DNA of 22,528 bases, from NCBI GenBank assembly GCA_037968515.1, contig JBBKVQ010000129.1, positions 1-22,528 on the forward strand, given 5' to 3'. A program made the translations under genes and the position numbers. The notes beneath the pieces were generated by a model. It searched no databases, had not been told where the DNA came from, and worked only from the letters and a program-made list of their open reading frames with translations. Shown piece by piece: positions 7,856 through 14,967 of this stretch (positions are counted from its first letter, which is position 1; each line of letters begins with the position of its first letter). The DNA comes from JBFFMO01 sp037968515 (GTDB taxonomy: Bacteria; Myxococcota_A; Bradymonadia; Bradymonadales; Bradymonadaceae).

Positions 7856-8779
7856 GTGATTAACTGCCCTAACTGCGGACGCGACAACGAAGACCACTAC
7901 AAGTTTTGCCTCGGATGCGGAACTGTCTTGCCTCGACCAGAGGTCAAGCCGGAAGCGGCGGTGGCAAATATGATTGCGTGCCCGCACTGCAGCGCACAAG
8001 TTCCTAGCACCAACCGTTTTTGCGGCGCGTGCGGTGGGGCCGTGGCAGCGCAGCCCGCGCCCGCGACTAAACCAGCCTTCGATCCAGATCCTCCTCAGTC
8101 GGTGACCCAACCCACACCAGTGACGGCGGCGGCCCCGCAGGTCATCGCACATCTGGTCGTGATTAAGCCCGACGGTAGCGAGGGTGCGCGGATTCCGTTG
8201 ACTCAAGATGAGGCGATTTTGGGCCGTTCCAGCACTCATGAAGTGTTGGCTGGCGACCCGTTCCTTTCGCCGAAACACGCGAAGTTTTCGTACTCCAACG
8301 GTTCGTTTACGGTGAACGACCTCTCAAGCCTTAACGGTGTGTTCATTCGCATTCGTGGCGAGGTCGAATTGGCCGATGGCGACTTCGTGCGTGTTGGACA
8401 GGAACTGCTGCATTTCCACTTGATGGGAAGCGTCGCGCCAATCGTGGCTAAAGCACCTGAGACTCTGACGGGTGGAAGCCCAGATACAGGTTACTGGGGG
8501 CGTTTATCGTTGATCAGCGGTCCGGAGCTTGAGAGTCGAGCGTTCGTTTTCAACTCAGACGAAATCACGATCGGGCGAGAAATTGGCGAAGTACTTTTCC
8601 GTGACGACGGATTTGTCTCAGGCCGCCACGCACGAATTGCCAAGGTAGAGAACAAAGTGTTCATCAAGGACCTTGGCTCAAGCAACGGCACCTACGTTCG
8701 CATTCGCGAAGCGCACAGTGTCGAGCCTGGTGACTTGATTTTGATGGGTCAGCAGCTTTTCAAGCTGGTTCAGGCCTGA
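7856..8779 (+). CDS. Double zinc-ribbon, double FHA-domain protein
   Basis: A 307-residue cytoplasmic protein. Two zinc ribbons come first (C4/C7/C18/C21 and C42/C45/C56/C59), then a Pro/Ala-rich linker (about 61-95), then two forkhead-associated domains that bind phosphothreonine peptides. FHA1 (about 97-190) has GRS at 123, SPKHAKF at 138 and SSLNG at 157. FHA2 (about 215-306) has GRE at 240, SGRHARI at 255 and SSNGTYV at 275. Both therefore retain the arginine, serine/histidine and asparagine of the binding face, although FHA1 has SPKH in place of the usual SRxH. GTG 7856 is favoured by GGAGG five bases upstream; ATG 7844 would add only four residues and overlaps that ribosome site. It is a candidate reader for Ser/Thr kinase signalling. 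The stop overlaps the convergent hydrolase gene by 10 bases. Confidence 0.9.
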   Translation: MINCPNCGRDNEDHYKFCLGCGTVLPRPEVKPEAAVANMIACPHCSAQVPSTNRFCGACGGAVAAQPAPATKPAFDPDPPQSVTQPTPVTAAAPQVIAHLVVIKPDGSEGARIPLTQDEAILGRSSTHEVLAGDPFLSPKHAKFSYSNGSFTVNDLSSLNGVFIRIRGEVELADGDFVRVGQELLHFHLMGSVAPIVAKAPETLTGGSPDTGYWGRLSLISGPELESRAFVFNSDEITIGREIGEVLFRDDGFVSGRHARIAKVENKVFIKDLGSSNGTYVRIREAHSVEPGDLILMGQQLFKLVQA

Positions 8780-9651
8780 GAATCCCAGAGGCTGTGAGCC
8801 TTAAGGAACTTCTCGATCGCTGAATTGATGACATCGGGCAGTTCCACAGGGGCCACGTGCGTACCTCCTGGTACCACTAGGAGCTGGCTATCCTTAATTC
8901 CATCATGCATCTCTAGCGACCGTTGGGTGGGCGTAAACGAATCGAATTCGCCCGCGATCACCAAGGCTGGGATGTCGATGGTCTCTAGGATTTCTTCGGC
9001 CGAGTGCTCCGACAGGCCTTTCAGCATGCGCATGAACACGCGTAGGTCCATTTTAGCCACATGTTCGAGGTAGGGCTGGAAGTCTTGTTTTCGAACGAAC
9101 TTTGAATTGATTTCGCTGGTACGCGCCGCAATGTGGAATGACATTGGGCTAGGTGTCAGCGTTTGCCACAAGGTTTGAAGTCGCTCCGGAGCAAACCTAA
9201 CGGCCTTTTCCAGGAAGGGCAGGAGCGTCGCCAGCTTGTCGTGGTTATGAAACGTGTCTAACGGACGTTTGTAGGTGCCACAGATGGGGATCAACGCCTG
9301 AACACGCTCAGGGTAGAGCGCAAAAAATTGCAGGATGACCTGAACTCCCATCGAGTGACCTACAAAGACGGCCTTTTCGATCTCAAGCTCGTCCAGCACG
9401 AGGGCTAAGTCGTCGCAGAAATCTTCGACGTGAACGATCCCCTTTCTTCGTGGGCTTTCGCTGTTTCCGTGGCCTCGGTAATGAGGCCGGATGAGCTGAA
9501 GATGCTCGTGGAAATCGTCGATGATATAGGGCCAGATAAAGCCATCGCAGGCGAAACCGTCGCATAAAACGACAGGTTGTCCTGTCCCCACAGACCCCCA
9601 CCACAACTTCGTGCCGTCGATCTTGGATCGTACGAAGCCTGACCTATCCAC
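8770..9651 (-). CDS. Alpha/beta-hydrolase fold protein
   Basis: A 293-residue hydrolase with a complete apparent triad: nucleophile Ser100 in GHSMG, Asp237 in GEFDSFTP and His265 in GGTHVAPVE. The HYRGHGNS segment (57-64) and the cap region between about 130 and 220 are typical of the esterase/lactonase/haloperoxidase-like branch. The substrate cannot be told from sequence. No signal peptide is visible, so it is probably cytoplasmic. It starts with GTG at 9651, whose first eight bases overlap the end of pyrE, so it is the last gene of the bactofilin-pyrE operon and probably translationally coupled to pyrE. It could alternatively act as an esterase in a pathway unrelated to pyrimidines. Confidence 0.88.
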   Translation of the reverse strand: MDRSGFVRSKIDGTKLWWGSVGTGQPVVLCDGFACDGFIWPYIIDDFHEHLQLIRPHYRGHGNSESPRRKGIVHVEDFCDDLALVLDELEIEKAVFVGHSMGVQVILQFFALYPERVQALIPICGTYKRPLDTFHNHDKLATLLPFLEKAVRFAPERLQTLWQTLTPSPMSFHIAARTSEINSKFVRKQDFQPYLEHVAKMDLRVFMRMLKGLSEHSAEEILETIDIPALVIAGEFDSFTPTQRSLEMHDGIKDSQLLVVPGGTHVAPVELPDVINSAIEKFLKAHSLWDSQA

Positions 9652-10201
9652 GATGGGCCAAGAGCTGGCTTAACGTGAAGAGGGGGAATAGCGAGACGCC
9701 TTCGTCCAGCAGCGCTTGCGTGCCACCGGCTTCTCGGTCGACCACGCAAAGGGCTGTTTTGACAATAAACCCAGCCTCACGCAGTGCATATACGGCCTTG
9801 AGGGTTGAGCCGGCGGTCGTGATGACATCGTCTACCACGACGACTTCGGAGCCTTGAGCCACACGTGATGGGACCTCGATAGCGCGCGCGGTTCCGTGCA
9901 GCTTGGCATCCTTACGCACGATGATGGCATCGATTACGCTGCCGTGAAGGTGTGCAGCCACGGAAGTGGCGGTCACCAACGGGTCAGCGCCGAGAGTCAA
10001 GCCACCACAGGCCGAAGCGTTTGGTGCGTGGGTGGACATCTGGTCAAGGAATGCCTGGCCGATCGCGAGTGCACCGTCTCCGGTGAGCGCAGTCTGCCGA
10101 ACGTCGACATAAATATTCGACGTGGCCCCAGAGGCCAGCGTGAAGTCGCCAAATTTGACGCTTCGTTCCAGCAAAATTTCAAGGAGAGGAGCGGATTTCA
10201 C
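9644..10201 (-). CDS. pyrE: Orotate phosphoribosyltransferase PyrE
   Basis: A 185-residue type I phosphoribosyltransferase that joins orotate and PRPP to give orotidine 5'-phosphate in de novo pyrimidine synthesis. The PRPP-binding motif VVVVDDVITTAGS is at 120-132, and the flexible catalytic-loop signature RKDAKLHGT is at 96-104. The N-terminal KFGDFTLASGATSNIYVDVR matches the usual orotate-site start of the family. The GTG start at 10201 overlaps the TGA stop of the upstream bactofilin gene (GTGA), a classic coupling arrangement. PyrE being in an operon with three bactofilins is unusual and does not by itself imply a joint function; pyrE in this position may simply be carried by the bactofilin promoter. 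Confidence 0.95.
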   Translation of the reverse strand: MKSAPLLEILLERSVKFGDFTLASGATSNIYVDVRQTALTGDGALAIGQAFLDQMSTHAPNASACGGLTLGADPLVTATSVAAHLHGSVIDAIIVRKDAKLHGTARAIEVPSRVAQGSEVVVVDDVITTAGSTLKAVYALREAGFIVKTALCVVDREAGGTQALLDEGVSLFPLFTLSQLLAHRG

Positions 10202-10827
10202 TGCTCAGCTTCGGCAAGCCGTTCCATGAGGTCTTGCTTGGTGCCAGACACCGCCAGATCGAGGTCTCGAAGACGGTCTCGGAGTTCTTTGACCGTCAAG
10301 GCGTCGTATTCTGAATCGCCGGCTGGCTCTTCTTCCACAGTCACCGTGGTGGTCGTTGTCGCGGCTTGCGCAGCTGCTGCTGCCGAAGCGCTTGTCGCGA
10401 CGGGAGTTGGTGCAGGTGCTGGGGCGGACACCGCAACTGGTCGTGAAACCGGTTGTGTGCGGGCAGTGGTGGTCGGCCGAGTGGTCGTCGTCGAAATTTT
10501 GGTTTGAGGCGCGGGCGCCTGAACGTCCATTTCAACTTCACCGGCCATTTTCGCACCGTCATCCATGCGGATGATGGGCGCCGTCAGCCGCGCTCGTACC
10601 CGAGCACTCGCCGTGAGGTGAATGTATTCGGTGGCGGTGATGTGGCCGTCCACGGTGCCATCGATACGCACTCCGCGTACGCTTATGGTGCCGTCGATCA
10701 CGCCGCCTTCCGAAACTGTCAGGATTTCTGAGAGGTTAATGGTGCCGACAACACGACCATCTACGGTCAGGTCTTCAGCGCCATCAATACGTCCCTCGAC
10801 GATCGTTTCTGAGCCAATGGTGGTCAT
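10198..10827 (-). CDS. Bactofilin with C-terminal SAP-like segment (bactofilin 3)
   Basis: A 209-residue bactofilin-family protein. Residues 1-102 show the beta-helix repeat pattern: alternating hydrophobic and glycine positions, with VDGRVVGTI, VSEGGVIDGTI, VRIDGTVDGHI and VRARLTAP. Bactofilins polymerise without nucleotide into cytoplasmic filaments that scaffold envelope or chromosome functions. A Thr/Pro/Ala-rich linker with an acidic end (about 103-174) follows. Residues 176-204 (ALTVKELRDRLRDLDLAVSG then TKQDLMERL) match the SAP motif, two helices around a loop that usually bind DNA or RNA; this is rare on bactofilins. ATG 10827 is preferred to the upstream TTG because TTGAGGC lies six bases before it. 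It is in the same operon as two shorter bactofilins, with its stop overlapping the pyrE start. Confidence 0.88.
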   Translation of the reverse strand: MTTIGSETIVEGRIDGAEDLTVDGRVVGTINLSEILTVSEGGVIDGTISVRGVRIDGTVDGHITATEYIHLTASARVRARLTAPIIRMDDGAKMAGEVEMDVQAPAPQTKISTTTTRPTTTARTQPVSRPVAVSAPAPAPTPVATSASAAAAAQAATTTTTVTVEEEPAGDSEYDALTVKELRDRLRDLDLAVSGTKQDLMERLAEAEQ

Positions 10828-10835
10828 GCCGTGCC

Positions 10836-11153
10836 TCAATCTACGTCCATATCAATGTGGCCTTTGAAGCCTGCACCATCGGCGATCAAAATACGTGGCG
10901 ACTTGATGTCGCCAACCATTCGACCGTTAGTGGTGATTTCGACACGTTCGCTGGCCACGAGGTTACCCGTGACCTGACCGCTGACTTCGATGAGCTGCGA
11001 ATGAACGTCAGCTTCAACAACGCCGCCTTGAGCCACGGTGACCGTGGACTGCAACGTGATTTTGCCCTTAACGGTTCCTTCCACGAGCACCGGTTCGGTA
11101 CCCGAGATTTCCCCGTCAATGACAATGCTTTTTCCGATAACTGTTTCCGACAT
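10836..11153 (-). CDS. Bactofilin (bactofilin 2)
   Basis: A 105-residue bactofilin consisting almost only of the beta-helix core: IVIDGEISGTEPVLVEGTVK and a series of short beta-turn units such as VTVAQGGVVEADV, then a C-terminal GFKGHIDMDVD. It closely resembles bactofilin 1 in length, turn spacing and the C-terminal FKG-IDMDV motif, which suggests a tandem duplication. It should co-polymerise or form its own filaments in the cytoplasm, probably at the membrane, but no membrane anchor is visible. ATG 11153 has GGAG six bases upstream; the in-frame TTG at 11171 overlaps the previous stop. The stop is 8 bases before the next gene's start. Confidence 0.92.
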   Translation of the reverse strand: MSETVIGKSIVIDGEISGTEPVLVEGTVKGKITLQSTVTVAQGGVVEADVHSQLIEVSGQVTGNLVASERVEITTNGRMVGDIKSPRILIADGAGFKGHIDMDVD

Positions 11154-11167
11154 ATCTGACTCCAGTC

Positions 11168-11485
11168 TCAAGCGTTGGGCACATCCATATCGATGTTGCC
11201 TTTGAAGCGTGCGCCTTCTTCGATGATGATTCGAGGGGCTCGAAGATTACCAGTGACCGCGCAGCCAGTCTGAAGTGTTATCACTTCATGGGCCACAACG
11301 TTTCCGCTGAGCGCGCCACGAACAATCAAGGTTTTGACGTCGACATCTGCAACGACCACACCGCCTTCTTCTACACGAAAGGTATCGGTGAGTGACACAG
11401 TGCCTTCGACACGTCCGAAAACAGAAACAGTTTCGTTTCCGCTGATTCGACCGTTCACGACGATCCCGGCTCCAATGGTGGCCAT
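11168..11485 (-). CDS. Bactofilin (bactofilin 1)
   Basis: A 105-residue bactofilin, first gene of the operon. The beta-helix units are clear: IVVNGRISGNETVSVFGRVE, then VEEGGVVVADVDV, VRGALSGNVVAH and the C-terminal ARFKGNIDMDVPNA. The protein is cytoskeletal, cytoplasmic and without visible membrane segment. ATG 11485 is chosen because GAGGAA lies eight bases upstream and because the predicted promoter (11532-11560) would cover any start further upstream; the reading frame's extra 25 codons at the N-terminus look non-coding. It is separated from bactofilin 2 by only 14 bases. Confidence 0.92.
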   Translation of the reverse strand: MATIGAGIVVNGRISGNETVSVFGRVEGTVSLTDTFRVEEGGVVVADVDVKTLIVRGALSGNVVAHEVITLQTGCAVTGNLRAPRIIIEEGARFKGNIDMDVPNA

Positions 11486-11531
11486 ATGGGGTTCCTCTAC
11501 ATAAGAGTTGGGGGATAAAAGAACGCGTGGA

Positions 11532-11560
11532 GTATTAACACCCTTACCCCATGCGGACAA
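11532..11560 (-). promoter_or_regulatory. Candidate promoter of the bactofilin-pyrE operon
   Basis: On the minus strand TTGTCC (11560-11555), a 17-base spacer and TAATAC (11537-11532) form a -35/-10 pair, with TG one base before the -10 (extended -10). Transcription would start near 11525 and give a leader of about 40 bases. The -10 match is imperfect, so this is tentative. Confidence 0.4.
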
Positions 11561-11573
11561 GATGATAGGGCGC

Positions 11574-11601
11574 TTGATTGGATCGGTTTTTGGTTTATGA
11601 T
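11574..11601 (+). promoter_or_regulatory. Promoter of the lipase-FadL operon
   Basis: TTGATT (11574-11579), a 16-base spacer and TATGAT (11596-11601, five of six to the consensus) precede the ATG at 11662 by about 60 bases. The transcript would start near 11608, which rules out the in-frame TTG at 11578 as a start. It lies back-to-back with the bactofilin promoter. Confidence 0.55.
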
Positions 11602-11661
11602 GCCGGCAATTCTACGGAAAACCTACGTATATTCACTGAATTCCACTCCGCGAGGTCGCCC

Positions 11662-14600
11662 ATGGCGAACGTTCGTGCCTTTGGGCCAATGGTCCTAATT
11701 TGTGTTGTTGGCTTGGCTGCTTGTGTCGATATCCCTAAGGATACTTCAACTGATCGCGTTGCGGCGGCATTCGACCCCGACGCGTCTGTGTTGCCGCTGC
11801 CGAATTCGGCGGCATTGGATCGAGACGGCACTTTGCCTGATCTCGGCGGTGATGCTGCGCAGGGCGAGTTCCATAAATGGCTTTCCAAAAGCTATGGCTG
11901 GGATCCAAGTACACCTATTTCGATCCCATTTACCGGGAAATTGGACGGCGATTCTCTCTCAAGCGACGACGTTCAGTTTTATCGAATCAGCGCCTCCGGC
12001 GAGTTCGAGGAGCTTGCTGCGACGTTGGCGTATGCGGAAAACGAAAATGGTGAGGTGCCAGTATGCAACCCCACCGCATGCGCCTCGGTGATTCGTGTCG
12101 TTCCTGCCGATCCGCTTTTGCCCGGGGAAACCTATGCGGCAGTGGCTTCGACCAGTATCCGCGGCGCAAATGGCAATACCATCTTGCCGTCGACGGCGAT
12201 GTTTTTTGCAGCATCTCCAACACCCTTGGTGGACGCGAACGGCAAGAGTCAGATTTCATCACTGGATGGGGGAAGTGCGGGGAGTCTCGAGGGATTGCGT
12301 CGTTTATTGCAGCCCGTATTCGCCCATGTGGAATCAACGGGTGGCTCCAGGGACGAGGTCGCCGCGGCCACTATCTGGTCGACGAGCCTGAATTCATTTT
12401 CTGTTTTGGACCCGGCGACTGCCACACTGCCTATTCCGAACACCCTTGCCCTAGACGCTGATGGGACCTTCCCGCGAGCAGCCCTTGGTTATTGTGGACC
12501 GTCGGCGACACCCGTCACGTGTACCTCTGACGCTGGATGCGGCGTTGGCCTTTGTCAGCGCGGAACCTGTGTCACGACACGTTGTGCACAGGGCACGTTC
12601 GACACCTATTTGGATGGTCTACATGGCTGGCCGACCACCACGCCAATCACTCTACCCATATCCGGGGCGGTGGATGGTTCGACCGTGAATTCGGACACGT
12701 TGAGGCTCTTCAAAGTGACCGAGACGGGGCTCGAGGAAATCGCGGCAGAAATCACCTACGAGGAGGGCAGCAAGCTTATCGCGATGAATTCCGTGATGGA
12801 GCTGAACACCCGTTATGTAGCGATTGCTACGCAGAATATTTCGTCCGTGACGACCAACGCCGCAGGTGCTGCGTTGCCGCTGCTTCCGGCACCTGGGATC
12901 GCGATGGCGATTCAGCCGTTTCCGGTCGTGGATGCATCTGGCAGGTCGCTCATTGAAGAAGTGCCAAGTGCGACCGCTGCTTCGATCGCATTTGCCCAAT
13001 CGTTCATGAGGCCATTGGCCGAGGCTGTTGAGGCTAAAACAGGGATTTCCCATGATAAACTGGCCGCATTATGGGCCTGGCAGACATGGTCGGATTCGTT
13101 TGTGGTTTTTGACCCGACGACGGCTCGGCTTCCTTTTCCATCCGCATTTGCGGCGGTTGACTGTCCTGCCGATCGGCCAATTTGTGGCATCTACGACCCT
13201 GCGAATCCACCCGCAGACCCACTGCAGAACGCAATTTTTGACGAGGTGTCGAAGCGCGACGGATTTTCGACCACAGCGACCAACTGGGTCCCCACGGAAG
13301 GGCCTGCGCTCGATCCAGCTTCAGTGACGGTCGAAAACGTGCTGATCGCCGAAGCCGACACGGCCTTGCCCACCCTGTTGGCGGCCGAGGATTATGCCGT
13401 GAGTTATGAGTATGGGCATGTGCTGCTTGAGCTAAAGCGGCCACTCAAATCCGGCATCTTGGTCGCCGGCGTTGCGACCAACGGACTGATGGGATCGAAT
13501 GGATTCCCAGCCCAACCCTCTGCGGCATTTGTGTTCCTGCGCAGTGAGTTCCCTTTGGTCGACAGCACTGGAAAGTCGCTCATTAATGTGTTGGACGACG
13601 CAACCGCCGTGCAACTTGAGGGCGCTCGACAGGCTTACTCGCAGCTGTGGCTCGCGGCTCAGCTCTTTGGGTATTCACGAACGCAAGTGGTATCGGCGTG
13701 GGCTTACACCACCGGCACGCCAACGCTGCCGCTGCAGCAACTTCGCGCGCAGGCGATCAGTAAAATCGACGAACGCGCGCAACTTTTGGCGCATCGAGCG
13801 TGCGAGCCCGATTGCACAACCGATGCCGGGCTTTTAGGGCCGTTGAACGGCAGCGCCACTTATCAACATCCCGACGATCCGACTTGGAATGTGGACCTAT
13901 CTGACGTCGACTTGATCCAATTTGACGGAGAAATCGAGTCCATTTCAGTCCTAAACCCCATGCGCCGGATCCAATCTTTCGCAGACTTCACCGAACCTCG
14001 AATTGGTGTTTCGGTCGCCATTCCAAAGGCCCGCCAAGGCTGTGCCGCGCCATTTGACGTTGCGATCGTGCAACATGGGTTGGGCGGGTATCGAAAGGGC
14101 ATGATCCTCGCGATGGCAAATTCATTTGCGCAGCGTTGCATCGCGACGGTGGCAATTGACTTGCCGCTGCACGGCGGCCGAATCCAGGGAGCCTCGTCGC
14201 TTCACCCAGCCGCGTATCCCACGGGATCTGGAGACGGGTTCCTGACCGGCGATCTTCTGTCATCGGCTAATAACTTGATGCAAGCCGTGGTTGACCTGTC
14301 TGTTGTCGCAAAGTTCGTCAAGAATGGCGCCCTCGACACTCTGGTCGGTAAACCCGTTTCGGACTCGACCAGCAAGATTGGCTACGTGGGTATCTCGATG
14401 GGGGGCTTTGCGGGAACGCTGCTTTCGACCGTCGATCCTGCGATCGAAGCTTCGGTGTTAAACGTGGCCGGTGGGAATTACGCGATCGTGTTGACCGAAA
14501 GTGAGAGCTTCAGTTCGCTTCTGACCGATGCCGGAATCATGGGAGGAAGTTTCGCCTATATCCAAACATTGCACTTCTTGCAGTGGCTTGGCGAAAAGGT

Positions 14601-14967
14601 CGACCCTTACGCATTCGCGCCAAATTTGATCGCAAAACCCTTGAAAGACAAAACGTTTGATTCCGCCGCCGGGACCTACACCGATGGCGCCCAGATGGTG
14701 TCCCGCGACGTTCTAGTTCAAATGGTTGCTGGCGACCCGACAGTTCCAAACACCTCGACCGAGTTGTTGGCAAAAACCCTGGGTGTTTCGCTCGACGAAT
14801 CGACGTATGAAAACACGACCCATGGGTTTCTTTCTGATGGCACCGGTCCGCAGTCTAGCTGTGCACGTGACCAGGCGGCCGAATGGATCGGTTCGTCGTT
14901 CCTTGGAACCGCAAGTATTCCAGCGAATCTTGTGGCTCAGACTTGTGTTGCTACGAGGAGTAATTGA
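11662..14967 (+). CDS. Large lipase-like surface lipoprotein, VolA/Pla-1 type
   Basis: A 1101-residue lipoprotein. The signal ends in the lipobox LAAC (Cys21). The mature protein carries three tandem modules beginning with related FDP-x4-LPxPN motifs at about residues 37, 249 and 483; each continues into an Ig-like (Big_5-like) segment and ends with a PLVD-x2-GKS-x-I block. The C-terminal part is an alpha/beta hydrolase: QHGLGG (His805), nucleophile Ser912 in GISMGG, Asp1025 in GDPTVP and His1054 in TTHGF. The closest known architecture is the VolA/Pla-1 lysophospholipase family, which has one such N-terminal module and sits on the cell surface. ATG 11662 has GAGGT upstream; 11578 lies inside the promoter. 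A cysteine-rich insertion disrupts module 2. It is the first gene of an operon with fadL (TGATG overlap), which supports a role in releasing fatty acids. Confidence 0.88.
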   Translation: MANVRAFGPMVLICVVGLAACVDIPKDTSTDRVAAAFDPDASVLPLPNSAALDRDGTLPDLGGDAAQGEFHKWLSKSYGWDPSTPISIPFTGKLDGDSLSSDDVQFYRISASGEFEELAATLAYAENENGEVPVCNPTACASVIRVVPADPLLPGETYAAVASTSIRGANGNTILPSTAMFFAASPTPLVDANGKSQISSLDGGSAGSLEGLRRLLQPVFAHVESTGGSRDEVAAATIWSTSLNSFSVLDPATATLPIPNTLALDADGTFPRAALGYCGPSATPVTCTSDAGCGVGLCQRGTCVTTRCAQGTFDTYLDGLHGWPTTTPITLPISGAVDGSTVNSDTLRLFKVTETGLEEIAAEITYEEGSKLIAMNSVMELNTRYVAIATQNISSVTTNAAGAALPLLPAPGIAMAIQPFPVVDASGRSLIEEVPSATAASIAFAQSFMRPLAEAVEAKTGISHDKLAALWAWQTWSDSFVVFDPTTARLPFPSAFAAVDCPADRPICGIYDPANPPADPLQNAIFDEVSKRDGFSTTATNWVPTEGPALDPASVTVENVLIAEADTALPTLLAAEDYAVSYEYGHVLLELKRPLKSGILVAGVATNGLMGSNGFPAQPSAAFVFLRSEFPLVDSTGKSLINVLDDATAVQLEGARQAYSQLWLAAQLFGYSRTQVVSAWAYTTGTPTLPLQQLRAQAISKIDERAQLLAHRACEPDCTTDAGLLGPLNGSATYQHPDDPTWNVDLSDVDLIQFDGEIESISVLNPMRRIQSFADFTEPRIGVSVAIPKARQGCAAPFDVAIVQHGLGGYRKGMILAMANSFAQRCIATVAIDLPLHGGRIQGASSLHPAAYPTGSGDGFLTGDLLSSANNLMQAVVDLSVVAKFVKNGALDTLVGKPVSDSTSKIGYVGISMGGFAGTLLSTVDPAIEASVLNVAGGNYAIVLTESESFSSLLTDAGIMGGSFAYIQTLHFLQWLGEKVDPYAFAPNLIAKPLKDKTFDSAAGTYTDGAQMVSRDVLVQMVAGDPTVPNTSTELLAKTLGVSLDESTYENTTHGFLSDGTGPQSSCARDQAAEWIGSSFLGTASIPANLVAQTCVATRSN

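Noticed and set aside
7073..8278. A 401-codon minus-strand reading frame covering the small lipoprotein and much of the FHA gene
   Set aside because: Only the last 234 codons look like a protein, with a lipoprotein signal starting at 7777. The upstream part is antisense to the zinc ribbons and FHA1 of a clear gene.
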